Shown: positions 42,311 to 52,865 of the stretch, one piece after another
Position numbering within the stretch: position 1 is the stretch's first letter
How the letters are laid out: each line of letters opens with the position of its first letter
Source of the DNA: Nepenthes gracilis
Taxonomy: Eukaryota > Streptophyta > Magnoliopsida > Caryophyllales > Nepenthaceae
NCBI GenBank assembly: GCA_033239525.1
Contig: BSYO01000004.1
Coordinates: 310,001 to 374,000, forward strand
Direction: 5' to 3'
Length of the DNA stretch: 64,000 bases
The notes under the pieces: generated by a model
Database searches by the model: none
Seen by the model: the letters and a program-made list of their open reading frames with translations, nothing else
What the model was told of the DNA's origin: nothing
Translations under genes and position numbers: made by a program

Positions 42311-43028
42311 TAAGAAAGTGATTCAGAATATAACTGTTTTATCCACAAATTTGGTTTGGGTGAGGTCGATATTGCATTGAAAGAAATACCGACATAACAT
42401 CTCAGCGGAATTATAATGAATATGTCTGCTTATTCTTATCAAGAACTGCATATGTGGTTACATGTTATTTTTGCCAGTAGACAAACAAGGAAGCACGAGA
42501 TGCGTAATGATCGCTAGCTTCACATCTCCTGTGTCGTGACTTGTAGATTTAAAGAGACATTATTTGTATTTCTCAATGCACAAGGGTAACTAATTTATGA
42601 TCCTTGTAATGCTTCTCCGTCTTTTGTAATGGTTACGATACCAAAAGCTATTCCATCTCATTTTTTGCATACTGCAGCTTTATTAGTTAAAAGTATTTAC
42701 ATTGTTTGACTATCTGCTGTTAGTATTTCGGATAGGGGTCTATTAAATATTACACTCATAAAATGTTTAAGAAATTGTTTAGTTCATGACCACATTAACA
42801 CTGTTGAATGTCACATTGTGATTGTCTCCGGTGTTGGGCAACCTCTATGAAACCACCAGAGACGGTTTCACCATTTGTACACCATAAGCAGCGAACTTAA
42901 CGATTAAACATAGAGATTTGGTTGTCAAGAATTTGATGGTCATAATTATAAAAACCTGACACAAAAAAGGGAGAAAGGAACATAAATAATAATTTGGGGA
43001 TGAGAAGAGATTGAGGGAGGATGCGTAC
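42311..43028. other. Non-coding or unresolved; likely intron side of the zinc-finger exon
   Basis: 42600-42790 gives faint integrase-like text on the plus strand (see rejected items). 42850-43028, next to the exon donor, is probably intron of the host gene on the minus strand. A second exon was not found. Confidence 0.35.
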
Positions 43029-43229
43029 GGTGAGCATGAGAGCAGAATCGAGAACGGGGCGGTGAGGGCAGAGGAGGCATGTGAACTTGCCATTAGATAG
43101 CTTCTTAAAGGAGGAGGAGGAGGAGGGAGAGGTGGTGGTGGTAACGCTGAGGCTGTCGAGCATAAGCTGGTCAACCCTCTTCCTCTACTGTGCCTTCCTC
43201 GCTGAGTTGCCTCCTCCAAAGAATCTCAT
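43029..43229 (-). pseudogene. First exon of an SCNM1/TITAN-like zinc-finger gene, with in-frame stop
   Basis: The minus strand from ATG 43229 to 43029 is 67 codons long and ends at a GT donor (GTACGC). It reads MRFFGGGNSARKAQ, a TAG, RKRVDQLMLDSLSV, a Ser/Thr run, FKKLSNGKFTCLLCPHRPVL and DSALMLT. The CLLCPHRPVLD motif is that of the U1-like zinc finger of SCNM1 and plant TITAN-like proteins, whose next exon supplies the two His residues. These are nuclear proteins of minor-intron splicing. The TAG replaces a position usually Tyr in the 'AQYRKR' word I recall. Either the copy is dead, or a downstream ATG (in QLMLDSL) is used, or the base is wrong. Confidence 0.6.
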
Positions 43230-43338
43230 CTCTGCCACCGCCTTCCCAAAAGATGAAAGTGTTTCCCCTTACAAAGGGGTTTTGAACAAATTGACCAAGT
43301 ATTTCATCTCATTAACCATTTATTTTTTATATTTTAAT

Positions 43339-43453
43339 TATTTATTTTTAAATAAATAAATATAATTTAATTATTTTAAAAAAATTAAAAAATAAATTTA
43401 AAATTAATTATAATAAAATAATTAAAATTATATCTATTTATTTAAAAATAAAT
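43339..43453. repeat. AT-rich inverted repeat (hairpin), MITE-like
   Basis: About 40 bp at 43339-43378 is closely complementary to 43413-43453 with a 34 bp loop; both arms consist only of A and T. It lies 110-220 bp upstream of the zinc-finger exon start, i.e. in its promoter. It could be a MITE core or a chance of AT-rich DNA; terminal repeats with a target duplication were not found. Confidence 0.5.
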
Positions 43454-43577
43454 ATTTCTCACCCTTTTTTGCTAAAGAATAAAATTATTTTACACATTAA
43501 ATTACTCAACATAAAATGACAAGCTCCTCAACGTCGATACTATCAAATCATGGTTTTATAATCTCCTTTTTGATATC

Positions 43578-44270
43578 ACTTATTAGGATTCAATACGGAT
43601 ATATGCAACCTGACGCAATAAAATAAACTCAAACTTCCCAATCAAAACTAGACTCACGAATATAATGAACATAATAATACACAATGTTTTCAATTTAGAA
43701 AATAATCATGGGACAAATTTTGAATAAATCTACTATAATAATAGTATCGGTTACAACTAACCTTCTTTAAAATTTCTTCACCATAATCTCAAGTAAAGAA
43801 TGATTGATTACAAATATTTCAACATACCAAACTACGTGCAAGACATAATACAACGAAAAATAAGAATAACCAAATAAAGTATTTTTAAAAATTCACTCTA
43901 TAATAACGTCATCGACTTTAACGAAGAACGAAACTCAAATCAGACCTCAGTCAAATATTCAACATCTTCCTCTTCTTTCATTTTCTTTTCTTTCTCTTTG
44001 TACGGTGTTCATTGTGTAAGAAATAATTTTGGATACCCTAAAATTATGTCAGGTGTGATTTTATATTAGGAATGACCCTTGAGCATCCGTTGGGCGAGCA
44101 TCGCGTGTGAGCCCACTGTAATCGGCGCTCGTAAGCATCTCAGGCAGCCCCCATCCTAGAATTAGCTCTCATGTATAGTTGAGGCACTTGTCGTGTATTA
44201 CTTTATTGACCTTTGACTGATCATCAGACGACCCTCACACAAATATTATTGGGGAAGAGAATGTCAATCT
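43578..44270 (-). repeat. Degenerate LTR relic
   Basis: Preceded by TGATATCACTTAT, resembling the TGATACCACT primer-site complement, and opening TTAGGATTCAATACGG, parallel to Lard-1 (GATACCACTTGTTGGGG). Then AATCATGGGACAAAT, AATAAATCTACTATAAT, a pyrimidine tract near 43970-44000 and ATACCCTAAAATTATG. A second similar LTR follows at once (44275-45130). Confidence 0.5.
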
Positions 44271-44274
44271 GTTT

Positions 44275-45130
44275 GAAAATCTGTGAGGACAAAAATGACA
44301 AATGCACACAATAAAGAGATAAGAGAGAATTAAAATATACAGTTTTACGTGAAAAATATCTTCTAAAATAAGAGAAAAAAATTACGAAATATTTAGTTCA
44401 TAAAGAAATTTTACTATATAAATTTAGTTACAAAAATCATAACTATACAAGCCCTTAGAGAGTTGAGAATAGACTAACAGCAAGATACAAAAGTAAAAAT
44501 GGTTACTCCTTGTATTATCTCTTTGTTTTTTTCTTTCTCACTTCATTGCTTATACGTTGCTCTCTTGTATCATACACATTCAGCACACACTCATACATAT
44601 GTACATGTGCTCCGGTCAACCACTTTCTTCCACAAGGTGGTGGCGTGTACTGCAAAGTCTACCACTAACTTTGCAAGACGCTTTCTTGTTGGGAGTAGTT
44701 GGTCTACTCTGCGAATCAGTTATCAACTCTGAAAGTTATTTTTTTTTTCTGTAAAATCTATTATTTATGCAGACTTTGCAAGATAGTATTTTTCAGATAT
44801 GCTATCCTTCGTTGACTTTCCTTGTAATTTTATCAGTCGAGAAGTTTTTACTCCACTGGCCTTGTAAAGCCCTCCGAAAGTTTCACCCCAGATTTTCCAC
44901 TCCATAATTCCACTCTGAAAATTCCAACCAGATCACATCGAATACAACAATACTTCTCACACGAGAGTGACCTAAAATCCTAACAAATATCACGTGACTT
45001 TCTAGCATCTCTTGCCAATTGAAAGACCCTTGACAGGCTTTCGGTCAATACTCGCACAAATATTATGCGATCTTCTAATAACTATCTGTTTGTTATAGCA
45101 CCTATGAGGAAGTGATCAAAAACCTAATAC
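44275..45130 (-). repeat. Degenerate LTR relic, adjacent second copy
   Basis: Contains TTTTACGTGAAAAATATC (44342), AATTACGAAATATTTAG, AAGCCCTTAGAG (compare AAGCCTTAGAGGCGAAAAC at 1086), a pyrimidine tract (44515-44550), CACACATTCAGCACACACT, and ends GAGGAAGTGATCAAAAACC, the same as the Lard-1 end AAGGAAGTGATTAATTCC. The word CTCGCACAAATATTAT near 45050 recurs as CTCACACAAATATTAT at 44236 in the preceding copy. Confidence 0.55.
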
Positions 45131-45169
45131 AAATGATATCTAGATTCTTATTTGGGCAGTGTACCGAAT

Positions 45170-45880
45170 TTATATTTTTGAATGTTTTATGTACTATTAA
45201 ATCTTTTATATACTTGCAGAAGGCAGAACGCGGGTTTCTAAATTTTTGATGTTTTGACCTATCCGGACTGCAATTTTAGAACTTTCTTATGCTACAGTGC
45301 AGATAATAATCTTTGCTAATGCTGTTATATCTCACAGATTTTATATTTTTAATCCTTTATATTATATTTATTTTTTTTGTAAACTGGCAGAAGGAAGAAT
45401 ACTGGCTTTTAAAATTTTCATGCCTGGGCTTGACAAGACTGTGATTTCGTTATTTATTATAATGCGACAAATTTTTAAAGCAAGTGATGATCTTTGTTAA
45501 ATATGTTAGGTTTGGTAGATTTTATATTTTTAAATCTTTTACTATTGTCAAATCTTGTATCTACTGGCAGAAGGTAGAAGACAGGTTTTTGAGTTTTTGA
45601 TGTTTGGACTTATCTGAACTATGATTTCAATTTTATTATTATTTTTATTGTGCAATAATGCGAGTGATGATTTTTGTTAAGTCTGTTTTGTCTCGCAGAT
45701 TTTATATTTTTGATTCTTGTGTGTACCACTAAGTCTTCCATATTTGGAAGAATGCAGAATGTGGCGAATTTTGGATGTCTAGGCTTATCCGGATTGTAAT
45801 ATTAGTTTTCTTTTTTTTTTTTATGCAACAGTGCAAGTGTTAAAATTTCTAATCCACTTATGTCTAGCAAATTTTAACGC
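45170..45880. repeat. Tandem array, four units of about 180 bp
   Basis: Units start with TTATATTTTT at 45170, 45341, 45522 and 45702 (spacing 171, 181, 180). Each then has a TACT-A-AATCTT word, GCAGAAGG-AGAA, TTTTTGATGT, GGACTTATC-GGACTG, GCAAC/GTGCAAGTGATGATCTTTGTTAA and TCTCGCAGAT. The period is near one nucleosome and T-rich. No coding frame runs through. It could be a scrap of a satellite family or a repeat inside an unknown element. Confidence 0.75.
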
Positions 45881-46309
45881 TGTCTTTTTTAGGCAAATTC
45901 TACTGTGATAAGCCGAGCCCAGATAATTAAACACGGTCTAAACCATTCACTCCAAAAATCTTAGGCATAAATTTATTAAATATCTATTATAATTTTAATA
46001 TTCTTGAATTATAAATAATTATATCATCAGCATATGTTGCAATCACCCAAGAAAATAAAAATTGCAAAGAGTTAGGGGTGGTAATCTAGGATAAAATCAT
46101 CTAACCTTTAATACAATGTATTCAATCTATCACCAAAAGAAATAATAATTACTAGTCTTTAAAATCCTATTTATTTAAAAGTCTCACAATAAATGTAGGG
46201 TCTCCCACTAGTGTTATATATTTAACTAAAATTAGGAATTAATAAATATATGGGTAAGCCAAATACCTAATAAATAATAAAAATTAAAATATATAATAAA
46301 TAATAGATA
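45881..46309. other. AT-rich non-coding DNA
   Basis: Nothing recognised. No long ORF, no LTR ends, no tandem structure. Confidence 0.4.
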
Positions 46310-47699
46310 TCTGAGATATGCAATATCAAAAGCATAAAAGCACTATAGTAATATAAAATCCACAATAAACTCTATTTAATAATCTATTATTCATCGTAAT
46401 TAATATTAAAAATAACAAAAAAATAAGTCCGACCGAACCGTCCTACAACAAAAATAAAAAGATTTCATAGAATTTTGATCTTATTAATTACAAGCTGGAG
46501 TTTCCCCACAATCTAATATCACGAGTAAGATATAAATTTTTTTGGGTTCAAGTAACAGAATAAATGACCTAGATTTTAAATAACAATATATATTATAAAT
46601 TTTATAAAATTGGGGAGTCACTGAATCTACTACAAAGATTTTCCTGATCACAACTCATTAATTTTATTGAACCTCAAAATCAAGAGATATTACAAAAATT
46701 TTATGGATCAATATTTTTCCACCGTGAATCAAAACTATTATAAGTCATCCTCATCTGTTGGGTATGGACCACAATATAATAGATATTCATAAATTTAATA
46801 CGCGACTAAATTTGTGATCTACTAAGACTTTGACAAATAAAGTACAGACATTTCACCAGTGTGTATTTTCTTCATTCACAAAGTATGAGAATCATTTCAA
46901 CATGTCAAATCTAATATTCATTATTATGATATCCCTCAATACCATATTATACGACGGTTACATAATTATAAATATCTCTCCATAATAAACAATATACCCT
47001 ATCATTACTATGATATGGAAATCAATATCGAACGATTATTGACCATAGTAAGGTATTATAATTCTTAATACCGAAATATTTTAATATAATCTTTGTTATC
47101 TTGACAGTAAAAAATCAATAACATATTTCTGTAAATGAGTATAATGTAAAGAAACTTTACAATTATAACAATAAAAGTGTCATTTGATACTGATAAAAAT
47201 TATACTAACATATTTAAAACTAATACAAAAGAATCATCATCAAAAGAAAATGAGAAAATCATGGACACACTACATATCTAACACCTAACATCCCATGGGC
47301 TCACAATGACTCATTAAGTCCCGCGACTCATAAAATAATGTCACCAAATATCAAATCAACCCTAAGTCTAATTCTCTAATGTTTAGGCAACGACCCGCCC
47401 GTCCCCCTACATGGAAGATGGGGAGATTCACTTGCCTTTGTTACCGGGCACAGTATAGCAGAGCAACATTACAGCAACGACAGTCAGTGGCAGTGACAAC
47501 ATAGTAGCCCACAACACTTGTGGCAGCAATTTCAACGATGGCTGTAATATTTCCCATGACAATCGCAACTCATAGTAGCAAAGTGTTGCGCTTCATCTCC
47601 TCTTTTCTGCTCTAATTTCTTTCAACTCTCTTTGTTCTCTCGTCTTCTAGTTCTTCAATTTTTGTCAAAAAAAGTGATTAATTAGATTTATAGAAGAGG
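46310..47699. repeat. Dispersed repeat family R, copy 2
   Basis: Homologous to 28880-30080 and 31500-31850 (see there), with the intervening ~1.4 kb absent; the joint lies near 47395-47425. Its right side is cut by the Sire-1 LTR at 47700. Confidence 0.6.
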
Positions 47700-48858
47700 T
47701 GTTAGTCGTCTTGTGTAGTTGCATATTCCATGACCGCATGAGAGTGCTCGTTATTTGCGACATCATTTTTGTCTGGTAAAGCTTCATCAATTTCATGCCT
47801 GAAGGTCGCACCGTCACATCCTCAGCCCCCGTTTCCCCATCCTCCGTTTCGTCCTCACCCTAGAGCTCTGCCCGATGGGCGCCAGAGGTGCCAACAAGGC
47901 GCACTTCTCGGAAGCATGAGCTCGATGAGAGCTCGAGGAGCCACCGATGTGCTTTTTCCAGAAACGTACACTTGATGAACGCTCACGGCGCCACATTGGC
48001 ATGTTTTCCAGAAGTGTGCGCTCGATGAGTGCTCGAGACGCTCAATGAGAGCCTGATCCACACTCGAGCACTAGGGCACAAAACTTCCAAACCCTATCTA
48101 GCGCCCACCGAGCGCTCGAACGGCACTCGAGCGGTGCAACCCTTTTATTCCTAACGGCTCTTTTATTTTTTAAACCTTTTGGGCTCATTTATATAGAGAA
48201 GCATTTCTTCTTCTCTAGGGTTTTTGAAAGAAAAAAGATTGAGATACAAAAAAGAAGGCTATGTCCATTACTCATTACCACGAACTACGATTTTGTGTCC
48301 ACTGGAGAAATCTTCATCGTTTTTATGTTCTAACTTGTCAAAGTTTTCTCTACCTCTTATACTATTCGAATACACCTCCTTCTTTACCTACAATCCCTCG
48401 TGAGTGAGGTGGGAGGCATGAAAATTGAGCTCCAATAGTTCGAGAGGGAAAATTGACGAGAAGGTTAGAAGGTATTCGATTTCATTACCGTAAGCAAATC
48501 CAATGAGTTCCTTGATAGGGTTCACAAAACGGGAGTAAGTCGGTTAGGTTAGTACGTCGTTACCACCTGATTTGTAAATTGATTTTTATAGTGTATATTT
48601 TCCCTGACGGTTAAAACCCGAAAAGTTTTTCTCGATAGCTGCGGTTATCATTTTTCCTTCGTCACAAAAAATTGTATCTTTTTTATTATTTATTATTGTT
48701 TTAATTTTTATGTAATTATGTTAATATTAGTGCTAGTATTATCCATATCATTGAGATATAAAATTTTTTACATGTATTAAATTTTTATATTTGTACCGCT
48801 TTCAAAAAATTATTACGGGGTTAAAATTTTTGTGTGTTTTGGGACGAATAATCCTTTT
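47700..48858 (+). repeat. Sire-1 5' LTR
   Basis: Starts TGTTAGTCGTCTTGTG; the same start is seen at 61143. The right end is set near AATAATCCTTTTCA before a degraded primer site. A TATA box TTATATAGAG lies near 48190, so the leader starts near 48220, where a CTTCTTCTCTAGGGTTT leader follows; the 3' LTR keeps it at about 61655. Confidence 0.82.
47890..48060 (+). repeat. ~50 bp repeats in the Sire-1 5' LTR U3
   Basis: Three imperfect units with TTTTCCAGAAG-GTGCGCTC, GATGAG-GCTCGAGG and GCCAC. The 3' LTR has about four units of ~52 bp at 61340-61560. Upstream of the TATA box, so an enhancer-like array is possible. Confidence 0.65.
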
Positions 48859-48859
48859 C

Positions 48860-48873
48860 ATTTAGTATCATAA
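48860..48873 (+). other. Sire-1 primer binding site (degraded)
   Basis: TTAGTATCATAAAC after the LTR resembles TTGGTATCAGAGC, the initiator tRNA-Met site, with four or five changes. Confidence 0.5.
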
Positions 48874-48894
48874 ACTTATCCAGATCTGCGACCC

Positions 48895-50650
48895 CGATCT
48901 AGATGCACACAAGTCAGTCGCTGTCCAATCATTCCTATTTTGATGGGAGCAATTATGCACACTGAAAAGTACATATGAGAGTATTTCTTAAATCTATAGA
49001 TGAGCATGTTTAGGTTAGTACTCAAATTGGATGGACTCCACTCAAAAGTACTTTGGATAATAAATCAAAAGTTTTATCTCTGTGGATTAAAGAAGAACTT
49101 GATGCATGCAATTGGAATATTGAGGGATTACATACAATCTTTATGGTCGTATCTCCTGAAGAATTTAAACGTATTTCTATGTCTAAGATATCAAAAGAAA
49201 TTTGGGATATCCTTGATATTACCCACGAATGAACTAAATTGGTTAAAAATTTAAAATTATAAATGCTCACCATTAAGTTTGAAGAAATTTGAATAAAAGA
49301 CGACGAGACATTTAATAAATTTTATACAAAATTGAATAACATTCTGAACTCTACATTCAATTTAAGAGAACGTATTTCTAAGAATATAATTGTCTGAAAA
49401 GGTCTGCGATCTTTATCTGAATATTTTAGATCAAAAGTTATTACTATCGAAGAAAGTAAAGATCTAAACAAATTAAAAATTGAAGAACTTGTTGAATCTT
49501 TTCAAACATATGAGCACGTTCTTTTTCAATTAAAACGAAACAAATCAAATTTCTTGAAAACTGTAAAGGAAGAGAGATCATCACTCGGACAAAAAGTCAT
49601 GTAGTAATAAGAATTTTACCATATTCGACAAAAATTTTAAATTTTTTTTAAAAAATAAGAATAACAAACGAATATCCAAAAAAAAATGATCTGTCTTATA
49701 CATCGACTAACAAAGAGAAAAAGGAAAGTAAAGACTCCAAAAATAAGAAACCCCAAGATATCCAATGTCATAAATGTCATGGCTTTGGTCATATCCATAC
49801 CAAGTGTCTTAATTTCAAGCGTCATAAAGAAAAAAATTTAAATGTGTCTATAACAGACGATAAAGATGATAAAAATTACGATGAAAAATCCTCTGAAAAT
49901 GATGAAGTAAATTATATGGTATTCAAGACATCAATTATTAGTAGTGATTAAGCCACTAGTGTGTCACCTGAATAATTAGATTCTTCCCATGAAAAATCTG
50001 ATAACGAATTTGATGGATTTTAAAAAGTATATGATAAATTATTTAAAAAATATTTAAAAATAAAGAAAACAAATAAAACCTTAAACAGTAAGCTCATTAA
50101 ATTGGAAAACGAAAAGGTAGAAGTCTTGACAAAATTAAATAGTGCCATTATTGCTCACATGATCTAGAAATGAAAAATAGCTTTTTAATCGCTAAAATTA
50201 AATCCCTAGAAATGGATTTAATTATCAAATGGAACCAAAAATCTTGATTACATATTGGGGATTGGGAAAGGTGCTAGAAATAAAAAGGATTTTAGATATG
50301 TTGAGCAAATCTCCTAACATGGCCCACAACCTAAAACTTTCTTTGTTCCTGCCATAAAAATTTCACACAAAAATATTAACACAGCTAAAATCATTAAGTT
50401 GGTACCTCAACGTGTAGAAAAAAGATTTGGCTCAAATCCTTTGCCTAATTTATATAGCCAAAAGGTCGTGAACAAACCCACTAAAACTCACCAGTCAATT
50501 AAAATAAATGCCTATTTCAACCAAAGATCAAGAAACTCTCCTTCCATGCCTAAATTTTTGCCCACTTGCCATACATGTGGAAAAATTAATCACATCCGTC
50601 CCCGTTATTATACCATGAATCTTCTATACAACCAAAGATAATGAATAAAA
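48895..50650 (+). pseudogene. Sire-1 gag
   Basis: Broken reading: HSYFDGSNYAH (48926), MRVFLKSIDEHV, ELDACNWNIEGLHTIFMVVS, PEEFKRISMSKISKEIWDIL, TIKFEEI, IKDDETFNKFYTKLNNILNS, LRSLSEYFRSKVITIEESKD and LKIEELVESFQTYE, the UBN2-type copia gag. The zinc knuckle IQCHKCHGFGHIHTKC (CX2CX4HX4C) is at about 49764-49810 and is intact. A Lys/Glu-rich tail follows to about 50640. Over ten stops or shifts. Confidence 0.85.
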
Positions 50651-51760
50651 ATGAACAAATTTGTTAATCACATTCAACAATTGAATGAATAAGTAAAAAT
50701 GTTAAATTATAAGGCAAATTCAGGAAGAAAAATATGGGTTAAGAAAAGTGAGCTAAAAAACTCTTCTAAAACTTATTCATATAATGTTACATTACTTTAA
50801 AAGCCCAAAATTAGTTTTTATGGTACTTGGATAGTGGATACTCTAGATACATGTATGAAAATAAAACCATATTCTCCTCATTGTCGGACCATCTTGATGG
50901 GATAGTTGTCTTTGATGATGGCACTAGAGCTCCCATTTTTGGACGAGGTCTGATATGTATTGTTGGCTTCTCAAAACCCTGTGATATCTCGTATGTCTCA
51001 GGGTTAAAATCCAATATCTTGAGTATTAGCCAGTTCTGTAATGAAAACTTAGAAGTTTAATTTTTTTTAGGATACATGCTGCATCTATGATACAAATGGC
51101 TTGATTGTCTTAGAAGGTAAGAATACTCCCGACATTCTTTATGTTATCGAGCCAAACCACATTCTAGGATACAATCTTGCTAAAATTGATTCGACATAAT
51201 TATGATATCAACGTCTTAGCCACTTAAATTTTAAAATTCTGTTTAAAATTTTGAAAAAAATTTGAATTGAAGGCTTTCCAAATTACCAAATGTCAAACAT
51301 CATGTGTGTGACCTTTGTCAATTAGGAAAACAAATTAAAATGAGTCACTCATCTCTTAGTGACATTCACATATTATGTCCCTTTAAACTGATTCATATGG
51401 ATCTTATGGGACCTTCTAGAATTGAAAGTCTAGGGGGTGAAAAGTATATTTTAGTGGTTATCGATAATTACTCTAAATATTCTTGGATAGACCTTATCCA
51501 AGAAAAGTCTGATACGTTTGATTACGTAAAAATTTTATGTAAAAAACTCACTAATAAAAAAGGAACTTCTATCGTAAGAATTTGTAGTGACCATGGAAAG
51601 GAATTTAAAATTTTTAGTTTTGAAAATTTTCGTAATGAAGAAGGAATTCACCATGAATTATCATCCCCCATCACCCCTCAACAAATGGTATTGTTGAATA
51701 AAAAATTGGGTTATTCAAGAAATGGTAAGAACTATGAAGCAATGTAAGAATATCGCTATG
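50651..51760 (+). pseudogene. Sire-1 protease and integrase
   Basis: Protease: WYLDSGYSRYMYENK at about 50818 keeps DSG. Then VSGLKSNILSISQFCNE. Integrase: after broken sequence the zinc end CDLCQLGKQIKMSHSSL (51304), core HMDLMGPSRIESLGGEKYIL with the first Asp, VVIDNYSKYSWID, IVRICSDHGKEFKIFSFENF with the second Asp, and TPQQMVLLNKKLGYSRNGKN where the usual catalytic Glu of the 'NGVVERKNR' type word is lost. So integrase is dead at the third acid. Confidence 0.86.
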
Positions 51761-52865
51761 CACTTTTAGGGCAAGGCAGTGAGCACGGCTTGTCACATAA
51801 TCAACCGGATCTACCTAAGACTCGGGACAAAAACACTTTCATATGAACTTTGGAGAGGAAAAAAATCCAACATTAAGTATTTCCATATCTTTAGTAATCA
51901 ATACTTTATTTTACGGGATAGGAAAAATTTAAATAAGTTTGACTCAAAAAGTGATAAAGGGATCTTCTTGAGATATTCCCTAACTGGTCGAGTCTATTGA
52001 GTTTACAATTTTCGCAATCAAATTTTTATGGAATCCATTAATATTGTTGTGAATGATATCCCAAATGAGCAAACCAAAACCCATGATTTCTCATATAAGG
52101 AGGATGATCAAGTTGAATCATTTGCCGATATTCCGCAAGCAACTTCTAATATCATTTATATAAAGGAACCTTCTATTAGGGTATAAAGTTAAATCATTCA
52201 AAAGACCTCATGTTAGGCGATTTGAGTGAAGGTATGAGGTTACGCCATCGTGTTCCAAACCTGCTCGCCTATACCTGTTATATTTCTCACATTGAACCCA
52301 AAAAGGTTGAAGAGGCCCTGTCCGATGAGTGCTAAATAAATGTCATACATGATGAATTAAATCATTTTGTGAGAAATGACGTATGATTTTTGGTTCCCCG
52401 ACCTACACATACAAATGTCATCGGGACCAAATGGATTTTCAAAATTAAAATCGATAAAAATGGAAATAACACCTGTAATAAAGCTCGACTGGTTGCTCGA
52501 GGATATACACAGGTGGAGGGCATTGGTTATAACGAAACTTTTGCTCTTATGGCTCGTCTCGAATCTATCTATATCCTTCTGTCGGTTACTTATATCATGA
52601 AATTTAAATTTTATCAAATGAATGTTAAAAGTGCCTTCCTTAATGGTCTCATTCAAAATAAAGTTTATATAGAGCAACCAAAGGAATTTATGAATCCTGC
52701 CTTTTCAGACCATGTGTACAAACTGAAAAAGGCCATATACAGACTTAAGCAAGCTACCATAGTTTGGTACAAACGTCTCACATCGTACCTTAGTGATCAT
52801 GGTTTTATTCGGAGTAGTGTTGATAAAACCTTATTTGTCAAAATGATCAAAAAATGTACGTTAGT
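51761..52865 (+). pseudogene. Sire-1 integrase tail and reverse transcriptase, 5' part
   Basis: TACHIINRIYLRLGTKTLSY, SNIKYFHIFSNQYFI, FDSKSDKGIFLRYS belong to the integrase tail (51779-52000). RT starts about 52395: VIGTKWIFKIKIDKNGN, KARLVARGYTQVEGIGYNET, FYQMNVKSAFLNGLIQNKVY (motif A, NVKSAFLNG with Asp changed to Asn), EQPKEFMNP, KLKKAIYRLKQATIVWYKRL, GFIRSSVDKTLFVK. It ends at 52865 with ...LVV, one residue before the YIDD active site, where the solo LTR sits. Confidence 0.9.

Noticed and set aside
42600..42790. Integrase-like text (IPKAIPSHFLHTAALLVK, SISDRGLLN) on the plus strand
   Set aside because: Resembles the gypsy core around the second Asp, but no neighbouring motif or frame support; could be chance.
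49637..49825. Minus-strand hydrophobic frame of 62 codons
   Set aside because: Antisense of the Lys-rich Sire-1 gag around the zinc knuckle; A-rich sense strand gives Phe/Leu on the other strand.
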